61,354 nt of DNA from Parasulfuritortus sp036391875 (GCA_036391875.1 DASVZA010000033.1:1-61354), one strand, 5' to 3'; numbered from the stretch's first letter, positions 35,261-43,861 are shown. Program-made: numbers and translations. Notes: generated by a model not told the origin, from the sequence alone.

Positions 35261-36067
35261 TCACCACTTCACGACATGAACGTTATTGAGCGAGCGGCCC
35301 AGAAAACGTTCGCCGATGGTCTGGAAGCGCAAGGGAACATCGGTGACCCAGAAGTGGTAGTCGGCTGCGTCGCGCGAGGGCGTATGCAGATTCAGGTCGG
35401 TGAGCAGGGCGGCGGCGCGTTCGGCCATGGCTTCGGCCGAGTCCACCAGCGCCACGTCGGGACCGGCCACCTCGCCCAGGAGCGGCTTCAGCAGCGGATA
35501 GTGGGTACAGCCCAGGACCAGGGTGTCGACCTTCTCGGCCAGGACCGGCCTGAGGTATTCCTGGGCAGTCAGCCGGGTCACCTCGTGGTCCAGCCAGCCT
35601 TCCTCGACCAGGGGCACGAGCAGGGCGCAGGCCTGGGAGACGATGCGGGCGTCCGGCTCTACCTGATGGATGGCGCGGCCGTAGGCGTTGCTGTTGATGG
35701 TCGTCGGCGTACCGATGACCCCGATCCGGCGGTTTTCGGTCGCGGCCAGGGCGTTCAGGGCGCCGGCCTCGATCACGTCGAGCACCGGCACCGGCGACAG
35801 GTCGCGCACCACCTGGGAGGAAACCGCCGCCATGGTGTTGCAGGCGATGATCAGCAGCTTGACCTGCTTCTCGAGCAGGAATTCGGCGATCTGGGTGGTG
35901 TAGTGGCCGATGGTCTCCACCGACTTGACCCCGTAGGGCACTCGGGCGGTATCGCCGAAATAGTGGATGTTCTCGAACGGCAGGCGCTCCATGAGCGCGC
36001 GCACCACGGTGAGGCCGCCTACGCCGGAGTCGAATACGCCGATGGGATTGTGGGGGTCCAGATGCAT
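35261..36067 (-). CDS. murI: Glutamate racemase MurI
   Basis: 268 residues from the ATG at 36067. Signature PIGVFDSGVGGLTVVRAL, catalytic Cys in IIACNTMAAVS and VLGCTHYPLL, with FGDTARVPYG between. Makes D-Glu for peptidoglycan. The in-frame upstream ATG and TTG (to 36115) are unlikely: there is no ribosome site, while CATAAT (plus 36074-36079) would place +1 exactly on the A of the 36067 ATG, so the gene is probably leaderless. Confidence 0.95.
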   Translation of the reverse strand: MHLDPHNPIGVFDSGVGGLTVVRALMERLPFENIHYFGDTARVPYGVKSVETIGHYTTQIAEFLLEKQVKLLIIACNTMAAVSSQVVRDLSPVPVLDVIEAGALNALAATENRRIGVIGTPTTINSNAYGRAIHQVEPDARIVSQACALLVPLVEEGWLDHEVTRLTAQEYLRPVLAEKVDTLVLGCTHYPLLKPLLGEVAGPDVALVDSAEAMAERAAALLTDLNLHTPSRDAADYHFWVTDVPLRFQTIGERFLGRSLNNVHVVKW

Positions 36068-36073
36068 CTGCCG

Positions 36074-36079
36074 ATTATG
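36074..36079 (-). promoter_or_regulatory. -10-like hexamer for leaderless murI
   Basis: Minus-strand CATAAT with 6 bases to the ATG. No clear -35. Confidence 0.4.
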
Positions 36080-36210
36080 AAGAAAACCGCGACGGGCCGC
36101 CATGCCCGTCTTCAATCGGCCGGTCCGGGGCTGGGAAGAGGGAAATCTGGCTGTAAAGATTGCTGGCTAGACTCTTCCTTTTGGTTCTTGGCTGTTCCCA
36201 GTCGCGCGCG

Positions 36211-37476
36211 ATGGAATCCCTGCTCGTCCATGTCGATCCCTTGACCCCGGCCCATACCGTCAACGAAGCCAGCGATCTTTTCCTCAAGGAGGATTATCAG
36301 CGCTTTCTCTGCTTGCCGGTGGTGGACGACGGGCGGCCGGTCGGCACGGTCAGCCGCAGCGATCTGCAAAAGATCTTCATGTCCCGCTATGGCCGGGAAC
36401 TGCTCGGCGACAAGGAAGTGATCCGGGTCATGAACCCGAAGCCGCTGGTGATCGACGTCGATATGCCCATGGACCGGGCGAGCCAGTTCGTGGCGGACAA
36501 CATCCGTTTTCCCATCACGGAGGACTTCGTCCTGGTTCGGGAGGGCATCTATCAGGGCGTAGGCTATGTCATCGACCTGCTGCGGGCCATGGAACGGCAG
36601 CTCGACCAGCGCAACGGCGAACTGGCGAGCGCCTACCACCGGCTGCAATCCTCCCAGAGCCAACTGGTGCAGTCGGAGAAGATGGCCTCGCTGGGCCAGA
36701 TGGTGGCCGGCGTGGCGCACGAGATCAACACCCCGCTCGGCTATGTCCGCAACAACCTCGGCCTGGCCCGCGAGATGTTCGACCAGACACTCGGCATGGT
36801 GCGGACCTACGAGGATTTCCTCGCCCTGCTCACGTCCGGTCTGGCCGACGAGGAGACGGTCCAGAGTCGATTGGCGTCGATCATGGCAGCCAAGGAGGCG
36901 TTCGAGGCGAGCTATTCGGCTGAGGATGTCGGCGTCCTGTTCGAGGATACCGACTACGGCATCGGCCAGATCTCCGAGATCGTGCTCAACCTGAAGAACT
37001 TCAGCCGCCTCGACCAGGCCCCGGTCGACAACGTCGACCTCAACGAATGCCTGGACAGTGCGCTGCTCATCGCCCGCAACGTGCTGAAGCACAAGGCCGA
37101 GGTGATCAAGGCCTACGGCCGGCTGCCGCGGGTATCGTGCGCGCCGTCCCAGATCAACCAGGTCTTTCTCAACCTGCTGACCAACGCCGCCCAGGCCATC
37201 GAGACTCAGGGCCGCATCCTGGTCAAGACCTATGCCGACGAGCATTACGTCCACGCCATCGTCCAGGATACCGGCAAGGGCATCGCCGCCGAGGACCTGA
37301 AGCGGATATTCGATCCCTTCTTCACCACCAAGGGCATCGGCGAAGGGACCGGGCTCGGCCTGTCGATCGCCTACCAGATCCTGCAGGCCCACAAGGGCCA
37401 CATCCGGGTGGCCTCGGAAGTCGGCGCCGGGACCAAGTTCTGCGTCAGCCTGCCGCACGGGAGGACATTGCAATGA
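36211..37476 (+). CDS. CBS-domain histidine kinase
   Basis: 421 residues from the ATG at 36211; a TTG at 36181 or 36160 is possible. Two CBS repeats fill residues 1-110 (LCLPVVDDGRPVGTVSRSDL; PKPLVIDVDMPMDRASQFV). A coiled coil leads to the kinase core, with the phospho-acceptor His at 170 in GVAHEINTPLGYVRNN, then NLLTNAAQAIE, DTGKGIAAED and GTGLGLSIAYQIL. It is cytosolic, so the CBS pair probably reads an adenylate nucleotide or similar. Its stop overlaps the next gene (ATGA), a double-receiver protein, its likely partner. Confidence 0.88.
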   Translation: MESLLVHVDPLTPAHTVNEASDLFLKEDYQRFLCLPVVDDGRPVGTVSRSDLQKIFMSRYGRELLGDKEVIRVMNPKPLVIDVDMPMDRASQFVADNIRFPITEDFVLVREGIYQGVGYVIDLLRAMERQLDQRNGELASAYHRLQSSQSQLVQSEKMASLGQMVAGVAHEINTPLGYVRNNLGLAREMFDQTLGMVRTYEDFLALLTSGLADEETVQSRLASIMAAKEAFEASYSAEDVGVLFEDTDYGIGQISEIVLNLKNFSRLDQAPVDNVDLNECLDSALLIARNVLKHKAEVIKAYGRLPRVSCAPSQINQVFLNLLTNAAQAIETQGRILVKTYADEHYVHAIVQDTGKGIAAEDLKRIFDPFFTTKGIGEGTGLGLSIAYQILQAHKGHIRVASEVGAGTKFCVSLPHGRTLQ

Positions 37477-38441
37477 ATGCCATCGCCATGGAACGCACAC
37501 CGGCCACCCAGGCCCCGGTAACGGACAAGCCCACCATCCTGTTCGTGGACGACGAGGAGCGCATCCTGCGTTCGCTGCGCATGATGTTCGCCCAGCAATA
37601 CAACGTGCGCATCACCACCAGCGGCCGGGAGGCCCTGGACATGCTGCGCCGTGAAAGGATCCACGCCCTGATCAGCGACCAGCGCATGCCGATCATGCTC
37701 GGCGTCGACCTGCTGCGCCAGGCCCGGGAGGTGTCGCCCAACACCATGCGCCTGCTGCTGACCGGCTATTCGGACATGGAAGCGGTGATGGGCTCGATCA
37801 ACGAAGGCGAGATCTTCCGCTACATCAGCAAACCCTGGAATCCGGCCGACATCCGCACCACCATCGGCAGCGCGGTGGAGATCGCGATCGGCCTGGAGAG
37901 CGCGGTGACCGGCGCCGCCGGCGCGGACGATGGGGCGGCGGCCGAACGCATCCTGGTGATCGACGCCGATCCGGAGGTGGCCGGCCAGATCAAGTCCTTG
38001 CTCGACGAGCACTCACCCGGGCGGCACAAGATCGAATGGGCGCCGGACGTGGAGTCGGTGTTCCGGATACTGGAGCGGACCGAGGTCGCCCTGGTGATTT
38101 CCGACGTGCGGCTGGGCGATGCCGACGTCTCCGAATTGCTCAAATTGCTCAAGCGGCACAATCCTCACGTCGTCGCCCTGGTGCTGACCCATTACCAGGA
38201 TTCGGCCACCCTGGTCGGCCTGATCAACCAGGCCCAGATACACCGTTTCCTGCTCAAGCCGATCCGCCGCAATCTCACCCTGCGCGGCATCGAGTCCGGC
38301 CTGGAGCGCTATCGCGCCTGCAAGGCGGCGCCGCAACTGGCGCAACGGCACAAGGTGGACGCTTCGCCCGCTCCGGCCGATACGCCTGCGGCGCGGCGGA
38401 TCGTGGACTTCTTCAAGGCTTTCGGCCGGAAAGCCAATTGA
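37473..38441 (+). CDS. Tandem-receiver response regulator without output domain
   Basis: 322 residues. Receiver 1 (about 20-140): DDE at 26-28, Asp 69 in ALISDQRMP, and IFRYISKPWNP, the RpfG-like receiver type. Receiver 2 (about 158-290): Asp 211 in LVISDVRLG, LKPIRR at the end; it lacks the acidic pocket triad (IDADPE) and may be partly inactive. No DNA-binding, HD-GYP or GGDEF domain follows, only a short tail. Translationally coupled to the CBS kinase. It overlaps the convergent queG gene by 29 bases. Confidence 0.85.
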   Translation: MNAIAMERTPATQAPVTDKPTILFVDDEERILRSLRMMFAQQYNVRITTSGREALDMLRRERIHALISDQRMPIMLGVDLLRQAREVSPNTMRLLLTGYSDMEAVMGSINEGEIFRYISKPWNPADIRTTIGSAVEIAIGLESAVTGAAGADDGAAAERILVIDADPEVAGQIKSLLDEHSPGRHKIEWAPDVESVFRILERTEVALVISDVRLGDADVSELLKLLKRHNPHVVALVLTHYQDSATLVGLINQAQIHRFLLKPIRRNLTLRGIESGLERYRACKAAPQLAQRHKVDASPAPADTPAARRIVDFFKAFGRKAN

Positions 38442-39471
38442 GCGCCCAGGCCACGTGCTCCCGCACCAGCGGCGAAGGGTGGTCCTGCCGGCTGCGCAGC
38501 GCGGCGATTATTTCCGGCGAGGCGGGCGCATTGCCCAGCGCCACGGCGATGTTCCTGAGCCAGCGTTCGTGGCCGATGCGGCGGATGGGCGAGCCGGCCA
38601 GGCGTTCCTCGAATTCGGCCTCGGTCCAGGCGAACAGTTCGACCAGCCGGGCCCGGTCGAGCCCGTTGCGGGGCAGGAAATCGGGCAGTTCGGCCGGCCG
38701 GGCGAAACGGTTCCAGGGACAGGCCGACTGGCAGTCGTCGCAGCCGTAGATCCGGCTGCCCATCAACGGCCTCAAGGGCTCGGGGATGGCGCCCGCGTGT
38801 TCGATGGTGAGATAGGAAATACAACGTCGGGCATCGAGCCGATAAGGGCCGAGGAAGGCGTCGGTCGGGCAGCTTTTCAGGCAGGCTTCGCAATGTCCGC
38901 AATGGGCTTCGCCCGCCAAGTCCGGCGGCAGCGGCAGATCGGTATACAACTCGCCCAGGAAAAACCACGAGCCGGTGCGCGACAGGAGCAGGGTATGCTT
39001 GCCGCGCCAGCCCAGACCGGCCAGGCGGGCCAGTTCCACTTCCATGACCGGCGCGCTGTCGGCGAAGGCCCGATGGCCGAAGGGGCCGATCGCCGATTCG
39101 ATCCGCTCGGCCAGCTTCTGCAGCCGGTTGCGCATGACCTTGTGATAGTCCCGGCCCAGGGCGTAGCGCGAGATCGTCGCGCCGTCCGGCTCGGGTGCCG
39201 GCAAATCGGGCGGCAGGTAGTCGAGCCGGGCGGCGATGATCGAAACGGTGCCGGGCACCAGCAGGCCGGGCTGGCTGCGCTTGTCGGTGTTGCGGGCCAT
39301 ATAATCCATGCCGCCGTGCAAACCCTGCGCCAGCCACTCGGCCAGGCGCGGACCGGCTTCGTCCAGCTCCGGCGCGGCGAAGGCTATAGCGGAAAAGCCC
39401 AGTTCCCGGCCCCATTGCCGGATGGTTTGTTTGAATCCCTGAGCGTCTTGGAGAGAGCCGTCATGCATCAT
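38413..39471 (-). CDS. queG: Epoxyqueuosine reductase QueG
   Basis: 352 residues from the ATG at 39471 (a second ATG follows at once). Cobalamin-binding N-domain with DYMARNTDKRSQPGLLVPG, two 4Fe-4S motifs CGHCEACLKSCPTDAF and CDDCQSACPWNRFA, and a C-terminal HEAT-like repeat region. Last step of queuosine synthesis in tRNA. Divergent from tsaE with start codons overlapping by 9 bases. No Shine-Dalgarno, but TATCAT (plus 39479-39484) would start the RNA one base before the ATG. Confidence 0.96.
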   Translation of the reverse strand: MMHDGSLQDAQGFKQTIRQWGRELGFSAIAFAAPELDEAGPRLAEWLAQGLHGGMDYMARNTDKRSQPGLLVPGTVSIIAARLDYLPPDLPAPEPDGATISRYALGRDYHKVMRNRLQKLAERIESAIGPFGHRAFADSAPVMEVELARLAGLGWRGKHTLLLSRTGSWFFLGELYTDLPLPPDLAGEAHCGHCEACLKSCPTDAFLGPYRLDARRCISYLTIEHAGAIPEPLRPLMGSRIYGCDDCQSACPWNRFARPAELPDFLPRNGLDRARLVELFAWTEAEFEERLAGSPIRRIGHERWLRNIAVALGNAPASPEIIAALRSRQDHPSPLVREHVAWALNWLSGRKP

Positions 39472-39960
39472 GAGCGAGATGATAGCCAGATTCTGGAGCG
39501 GCCATTGCCGGATGAGGCCGCCACCCTGGATTTCGGCCGCCGGCTGGCGCACGCGGTCCGGCCCGGCATGGCCATCTGGCTGTCGGGTGACCTCGGCGCC
39601 GGTAAGACGACCCTGGTCCGCGGACTGTTGCGCGGACTGGATTTTTCGGGTCGCGTGAAAAGTCCGACCTACACACTGCTTGAAATTTATCCATTTTCTA
39701 GCTTTAATCTATATCACTTTGATTTGTATCGGTTCGCTGATCCGATTGAGTGGGAAGAATCGGGTTTCCGAGAGCACTTCAACGCTCAATCGATCTGTCT
39801 GGTGGAATGGCCGGAGAAGGCGGAGGGCATGTTGCCCGAGCCGGATCTGCTGATTCGACTGGATTTGGCCGGAGATGGCCGTTTGGCACGGCTTTCCGGC
39901 AAGACGGAGGAGGGCAGGAGATGCGCGCAAAAAGTTATGGAGTCTTACTTGCCGGGCTGA
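39463..39960 (+). CDS. tsaE: tRNA threonylcarbamoyladenosine synthesis ATPase TsaE
   Basis: 165 residues. ATG at 39463 after TTGGAGAGAGCC. P-loop WLSGDLGAGKTTLVRGLL, then VKSPTYTLLEIYP, NLYHFDLYRFADP and ICLVEWPEKAE: all TsaE hallmarks. Needed for t6A37 in ANN-decoding tRNAs. A 100-base stretch (about 39670-39770) is much richer in A+T and in rare codons than the rest of the window. Overlaps amiC by 40 bases. Confidence 0.96.
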   Translation: MHHERDDSQILERPLPDEAATLDFGRRLAHAVRPGMAIWLSGDLGAGKTTLVRGLLRGLDFSGRVKSPTYTLLEIYPFSSFNLYHFDLYRFADPIEWEESGFREHFNAQSICLVEWPEKAEGMLPEPDLLIRLDLAGDGRLARLSGKTEEGRRCAQKVMESYLPG

Positions 39961-41279
39961 TGGTCGGCCTGGCCTGGGCATGGCCCGCCCTGGCCGGCGT
40001 GACCGTCAAGGCAGTTCGCCTCTGGCCTTCGCCGGATTACAGCCGGATCACCCTGGAACTGTCGGCGGCGGCCCAATACAAGTTCTTCACCCTCAAGAAT
40101 CCGGATCGGCTGGTGCTCGACCTGGACGGTGTCGACAACGGCCCGGCGCTGCAGGCGGCCGGTAGCCAGGTATCGCCCCAGGATCCGTTGATCGCCAACC
40201 TGCGTTCGGGCATCAACCAGCCGGGCGTGACCCGGGTCGTGATCGAAACGAAGGGCGAGGTCAATCCCAAGGTTTTCAGCTTGGCGCCGCTGGGCGAATA
40301 CGGCAACCGCCTGGTGGTCGACATGTATCCCTCCGCCGACAAGCAGGTCGACAACACCGAGGCCCAGGTCGAGAAGGCCATCGCCGAGGCCCATCAGTTG
40401 CCCGCCATCGACGGCAAGGGCGATCCGACGCCGGGAGCTGCCGACAGCCAGCCTGCCGCCAAGCCGGCAACCCCGGCACAGTCCGCCGCCGCCGACCAGC
40501 CGGGCAAGGCGGCCGTGGCCGACAACAAGGCCGGCGCCAAGCCGAAGAAGGCCGGTTACGTCCGCCTGATCACGGTGGCCGTGGATGCCGGCCACGGCGG
40601 CGATGATCCGGGCGCGACCGGCGCCAACGGTACGCACGAGAAGGATGTCACCCTGGAAATCGCCCGCCGCCTGAAGGCGGACATCGACCAGATACCCAAC
40701 ATGCGGGCGGTGCTTACCCGGGACGGCGACTACTTCGTGCCCCTGGGCGAACGGGTGATCAAGGCACGCAAGATGCAGGCCGACCTGTTCGTCTCCATCC
40801 ATGCCGACGCCTTCCCCAACGAATCGGCGCGCGGCTCCTCGGTCTTCGCCCTGTCCGAGAAGGGCGCGACCTCGGCGGCGGCGCGTTGGCTGGCCAAGCG
40901 CGAGAACGACGCCGACCTGGTCGGCGGGGTCAACATCGACGTCAAGGACAAATACCTGAAGCAGACCCTGATCGATCTGAGCCAGACCGCCACGATTTCC
41001 GACAGCCTCAAGCTCGGGCGCGATGTGCTGGGTCAGTTGGGCGACATCAACAACCTTCACCGGGGCCATGTCGAGCAGGCCGGCTTCGCCGTGCTCAAGG
41101 CGCCCGACATCCCATCCATCCTGGTGGAAACCGCCTTCATCTCCAATCCGGAGGAGGAGAAGCGGCTGGTCAGCCCGGCATACCAGGACAAGTTGGCTGA
41201 AGCGATCGCGACCGGCATCAAGCACTATTTCGACAAGAACCCCCCGTTGGCCGGCGGCCGGATCGCGCAGAACATGTAA
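39921..41279 (+). CDS. amiC: N-acetylmuramoyl-L-alanine amidase AmiC
   Basis: 452 residues from the ATG at 39921 (GGAGGAGGGCAGGAG). Signal peptide to about residue 25 (WPALA), AMIN domain (about 28-130: LWPSPDYSRITLEL, FTLKNPDRLVLDLDG), a long Ala/Pro/Lys linker and the Amidase_3 domain with zinc ligands (VAVDAGHGGDDPGATG, SIHADAFPN, ILVETAFISNPEEE). Cleaves peptidoglycan at septation. Starts inside tsaE; a tsaE-amiC operon is common. Confidence 0.95.
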   Translation: MRAKSYGVLLAGLMVGLAWAWPALAGVTVKAVRLWPSPDYSRITLELSAAAQYKFFTLKNPDRLVLDLDGVDNGPALQAAGSQVSPQDPLIANLRSGINQPGVTRVVIETKGEVNPKVFSLAPLGEYGNRLVVDMYPSADKQVDNTEAQVEKAIAEAHQLPAIDGKGDPTPGAADSQPAAKPATPAQSAAADQPGKAAVADNKAGAKPKKAGYVRLITVAVDAGHGGDDPGATGANGTHEKDVTLEIARRLKADIDQIPNMRAVLTRDGDYFVPLGERVIKARKMQADLFVSIHADAFPNESARGSSVFALSEKGATSAAARWLAKRENDADLVGGVNIDVKDKYLKQTLIDLSQTATISDSLKLGRDVLGQLGDINNLHRGHVEQAGFAVLKAPDIPSILVETAFISNPEEEKRLVSPAYQDKLAEAIATGIKHYFDKNPPLAGGRIAQNM

Positions 41280-41286
41280 GGGCTGG

Positions 41287-41730
41287 CTAGAACAGCTTGC
41301 CCAGGATGTAGCCGACCACGATACCGATGATCACGGCGACGGTCAGGCCGCGGTAGGTCAGCACATCCTTGGAATAGCCGCGCCGGATGGCGATGAACGA
41401 GACCATGTAGCCGACTGCGTTGAGCAGCCAGATGAAGCCGATCGACAGCACCTTGACGATCAACGGCCCGACCAGCGGCACCACGGCGATGAGGCCGAGC
41501 AGCCAGGCGAAGGCATTCGACACCAGGCCGACCAGGACCACGCCGGCGGCGATCAATCTCCGGTCGACGTGAAAATGCAGGCCGGCCCAGATCAGGCCGC
41601 AGATCGCCAGCCAGAACAGCAGCATGATCCGCCAGTTGCGCCACCAAGGCGTGCCCGGCGTGACGGCGGTCAGGGGTTCGGCCAGGTCGTTCTCGGATGT
41701 GGGCTCGTTCCGCTGCGTGGGCTGTGTCAT
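41287..41730 (-). CDS. Unknown small integral membrane protein
   Basis: 147 residues from the ATG at 41730 (GGAGGAACG). Four membrane helices are visible (about 34-53, 60-80, 82-108, 128-147), with WWRNWRIMLLFWLAICG and RRGYSKDVLTYRGLTVAV between. The Pro/Thr-rich N-terminal 28 residues are cytosolic. Ends with GKLF. I do not recognise the family. Convergent with amiC, 7 bases apart. Confidence 0.8.
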   Translation of the reverse strand: MTQPTQRNEPTSENDLAEPLTAVTPGTPWWRNWRIMLLFWLAICGLIWAGLHFHVDRRLIAAGVVLVGLVSNAFAWLLGLIAVVPLVGPLIVKVLSIGFIWLLNAVGYMVSFIAIRRGYSKDVLTYRGLTVAVIIGIVVGYILGKLF

Positions 41731-41839
41731 CGTTCCTCCGTCGTTTGGGGATTTTGTCCGACAAGCCGGGTTACCCGGTCATTGCATTCCTCGGTCAGGC
41801 TCCTTACCATGGGATTCTGACTTTATTTAGTGTATTCCC

Positions 41840-43078
41840 GTGCTTCAGCAAGAAATTCCCGTCTCCCAAATCGGCCGGCCCCATTCTGATTCCCAGACTC
41901 CGGTCGAGGATATACCGACCCAGAACCGCTTCCCGGTGGTCGAGGTGCTGGCCGAGATCGCCAGCAGCATGAGCTCCGACGCCAATGTGGAGCAGATGCT
42001 CATCCGCTTCCTGGAAATCATGATGCGCCTGTCCAAGGGCAAGGCCGGGGTGGTGCGGGTGCTGACTTCGGACGGCGGCCACCTGCGCATGGTCGGCTCG
42101 GTCGGCCTGTCACCGGCGTTGCTGGAGAAGGAACGCTACGTGCCGCTGGAATGCGGCATCTGCGGCAAGGCGATCCTGTCCCATGCCTCCCAGGTGGACA
42201 GCGTGCTCACGGTCTGCAACAAGCAGGTCCGTCACCTTTATTTCGCCCAGCAGTGCAAGACGGTCTACGCTATTCCGCTGCGCCACAAGGGCAAGGTGCT
42301 GGGCGTCTACAACCTGTTCATGGACGGCGAGAACAGGCTGCCGTCGGACGTCAGCTACCTGTTCAACTCGATCAGCGAACATCTCGGCATGGCGCTGGAA
42401 AACGCCCGCCTGACGCGCGAGAACATGCGCATCTCGCTGATGAACGAACGTACCATGCTGGCCAACCAGATCCACGACTCGCTGGCCCAGACCCTGGCCT
42501 ACGCCAAGATGCGCCTTTCGGTGCTGAACGAGGCCATGGCCGAGGGCGACCAGGAGCAGGCCAACCGCTACCTGGGCGACGTGGAGGAGGCGGTCGACAT
42601 GGCCTACTCCGAACTGCGCAACCTGATCACCCAGTTCCGCGACCGGATCGATCCGCGCGGCCTGGTCCAGGCCCTGCAGGAAATGGTCGAGAGCTTCCGC
42701 AAGAAGGCCAACGCCGACGTCGACTTCCTCAACATCGCCCAGGACGTGGTGCTGACGCCGGACGAGGAGATCCAGGTCTTCCACATCATCCAGGAAGCGC
42801 TCTACAACATCAGCAAGCATGCCCGGGCGCGACATGTGATCGTCACCCTCGACCTTGAAGGCGGCCAGTACGTGGTCAACGTGGCCGACGACGGCGTCGG
42901 CCTGCACGGCGGGGCTGCGGTCAACGTCGGCAAGAGCTTCGGCCTGACCATCATGCGCGAGCGGGCGGCCAAGCTGAACGGCAGGTTGTCGATCGAAAGC
43001 CGCCCGGCCGGCGGCACCATCGTCCGGCTGACCTTCCCCGCCCACCTGACCGACAAACAGGGGGACGAGGCGATATGA
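41840..43078 (+). CDS. Soluble GAF-domain histidine kinase (NarX/NreB class) with four cysteines
   Basis: 412 residues from a GTG at 41840, no ribosome site visible; the start is uncertain. GAF domain at about 35-190 carries C105, C108, C126 and C139 (CGIC then C-x12-C). The HisKA_3 His is at 212 (NQIHDSLAQTLAYAKMRL), followed by a HATPase domain (EALYNISKHARARHV, DDGVGL). No membrane helix. The Cys set suggests redox or Fe-S sensing. It resembles the NarX central module; the kinase core belongs with NarX/UhpB/DegS. ATGA overlap with the NarL-type regulator. Confidence 0.85.
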   Translation: MLQQEIPVSQIGRPHSDSQTPVEDIPTQNRFPVVEVLAEIASSMSSDANVEQMLIRFLEIMMRLSKGKAGVVRVLTSDGGHLRMVGSVGLSPALLEKERYVPLECGICGKAILSHASQVDSVLTVCNKQVRHLYFAQQCKTVYAIPLRHKGKVLGVYNLFMDGENRLPSDVSYLFNSISEHLGMALENARLTRENMRISLMNERTMLANQIHDSLAQTLAYAKMRLSVLNEAMAEGDQEQANRYLGDVEEAVDMAYSELRNLITQFRDRIDPRGLVQALQEMVESFRKKANADVDFLNIAQDVVLTPDEEIQVFHIIQEALYNISKHARARHVIVTLDLEGGQYVVNVADDGVGLHGGAAVNVGKSFGLTIMRERAAKLNGRLSIESRPAGGTIVRLTFPAHLTDKQGDEAI

Positions 43079-43743
43079 GTCAGCCGCGCATCATCCTGGT
43101 GGACGACCACACCTTGTTCCGCAAGGGACTGGCCGAACTGCTCGAGCGGGATGGCCTGATCAGCGTGGTCGCCATGACCGGCAACCCCGACGAGATCCGG
43201 TCGCTATTGAGGGAACGCAGCCCCGATGTGCTGATCCTCGACCTCAACATGCCCGGTACCGACGGCATCAGCCTGATGCAGCAGTTGAAGGGCGAGGGTT
43301 TCGCCATGCCCATCCTCATCCTCACAGTCAGCGAGGCCGAGGAGGATCTGGCCCGGGCCTTGCGCTCGGGCGCCAACGGCTATCTGTTGAAGAGCATGGA
43401 GCCGGACGAGGTGGTCGACGCCGTGCAGCGGGCGGTGAAGGGGGAGACCGTGGTGGCTCCGGCCATGACCGCCAAGCTGATCAGCCTGCTCGACAACAAG
43501 GCCAGCAGCCCGAATTCGCTGCTCGACAGTCTGACCCAGCGCGAGCGGGAAATCCTCGCCCATCTGGCCAAGGGCGGCAGCAACAAGGCCATCGCCCGGG
43601 AGCTCGACATCAGCTACGACACGGTCAAGCTGCATGTCCGCCATATCCTGGCCAAACTGAATCTGTCATCGCGGGTCGAGGCGGCGGTATTCGCCGTCGA
43701 GCACAAGCTGGCGCCGGGTCTGGATCCGGCCAAAAAGCCCTGA
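43075..43743 (+). CDS. NarL/FixJ-type response regulator
   Basis: 222 residues. Receiver with Asp 56 (VLILDLNMPG) and Lys 104 (GYLLKSMEP); LuxR-type HTH at the end (LTQREREILAHLAKGGSNKAIARELDISYDTVKLHVRHIL is shown here only by its key parts LTQREREIL, NKAIARELDIS and VKLHVRHIL). Partner of the upstream GAF kinase. Targets unknown. Ends in a hairpin. Confidence 0.92.
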   Translation: MSQPRIILVDDHTLFRKGLAELLERDGLISVVAMTGNPDEIRSLLRERSPDVLILDLNMPGTDGISLMQQLKGEGFAMPILILTVSEAEEDLARALRSGANGYLLKSMEPDEVVDAVQRAVKGETVVAPAMTAKLISLLDNKASSPNSLLDSLTQREREILAHLAKGGSNKAIARELDISYDTVKLHVRHILAKLNLSSRVEAAVFAVEHKLAPGLDPAKKP

Positions 43744-43759
43744 CCCGAACGGGTCAGGG
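43738..43759 (+). terminator. Hairpin at the stop codon of the NarL-type gene
   Basis: CCCTGACCC-GAAC-GGGTCAGGG, 9-bp perfect stem spanning the TGA. No T-run follows, so it may act on mRNA stability rather than termination. Confidence 0.4.
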
Positions 43760-43811
43760 GGTCCTGCGTAGGAAACCGGAGCGTGAGGTCTCTGAGCGAT
43801 TGAAGTCCGGA

Positions 43812-43850
43812 CCGAAGCGGTTGACGAAATCCGCTTTGGTGTTTGTTTTC
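43812..43850 (+). terminator. Intrinsic terminator after the NarL-type gene
   Basis: Stem CCGAAGCGG / CCGCTTTGG (9 pairs with one G-U), 10-base loop, followed by TGTTTGTTTTCC. It lies 70 bases after the stop. Confidence 0.6.
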
Positions 43851-43861
43851 CTTTGTGGTGC

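Noticed and set aside
39880..39895. TGGCACGGCTTTCC inside tsaE as a sigma-54 promoter for amiC
   Set aside because: The -12 GC is missing at the required spacing.
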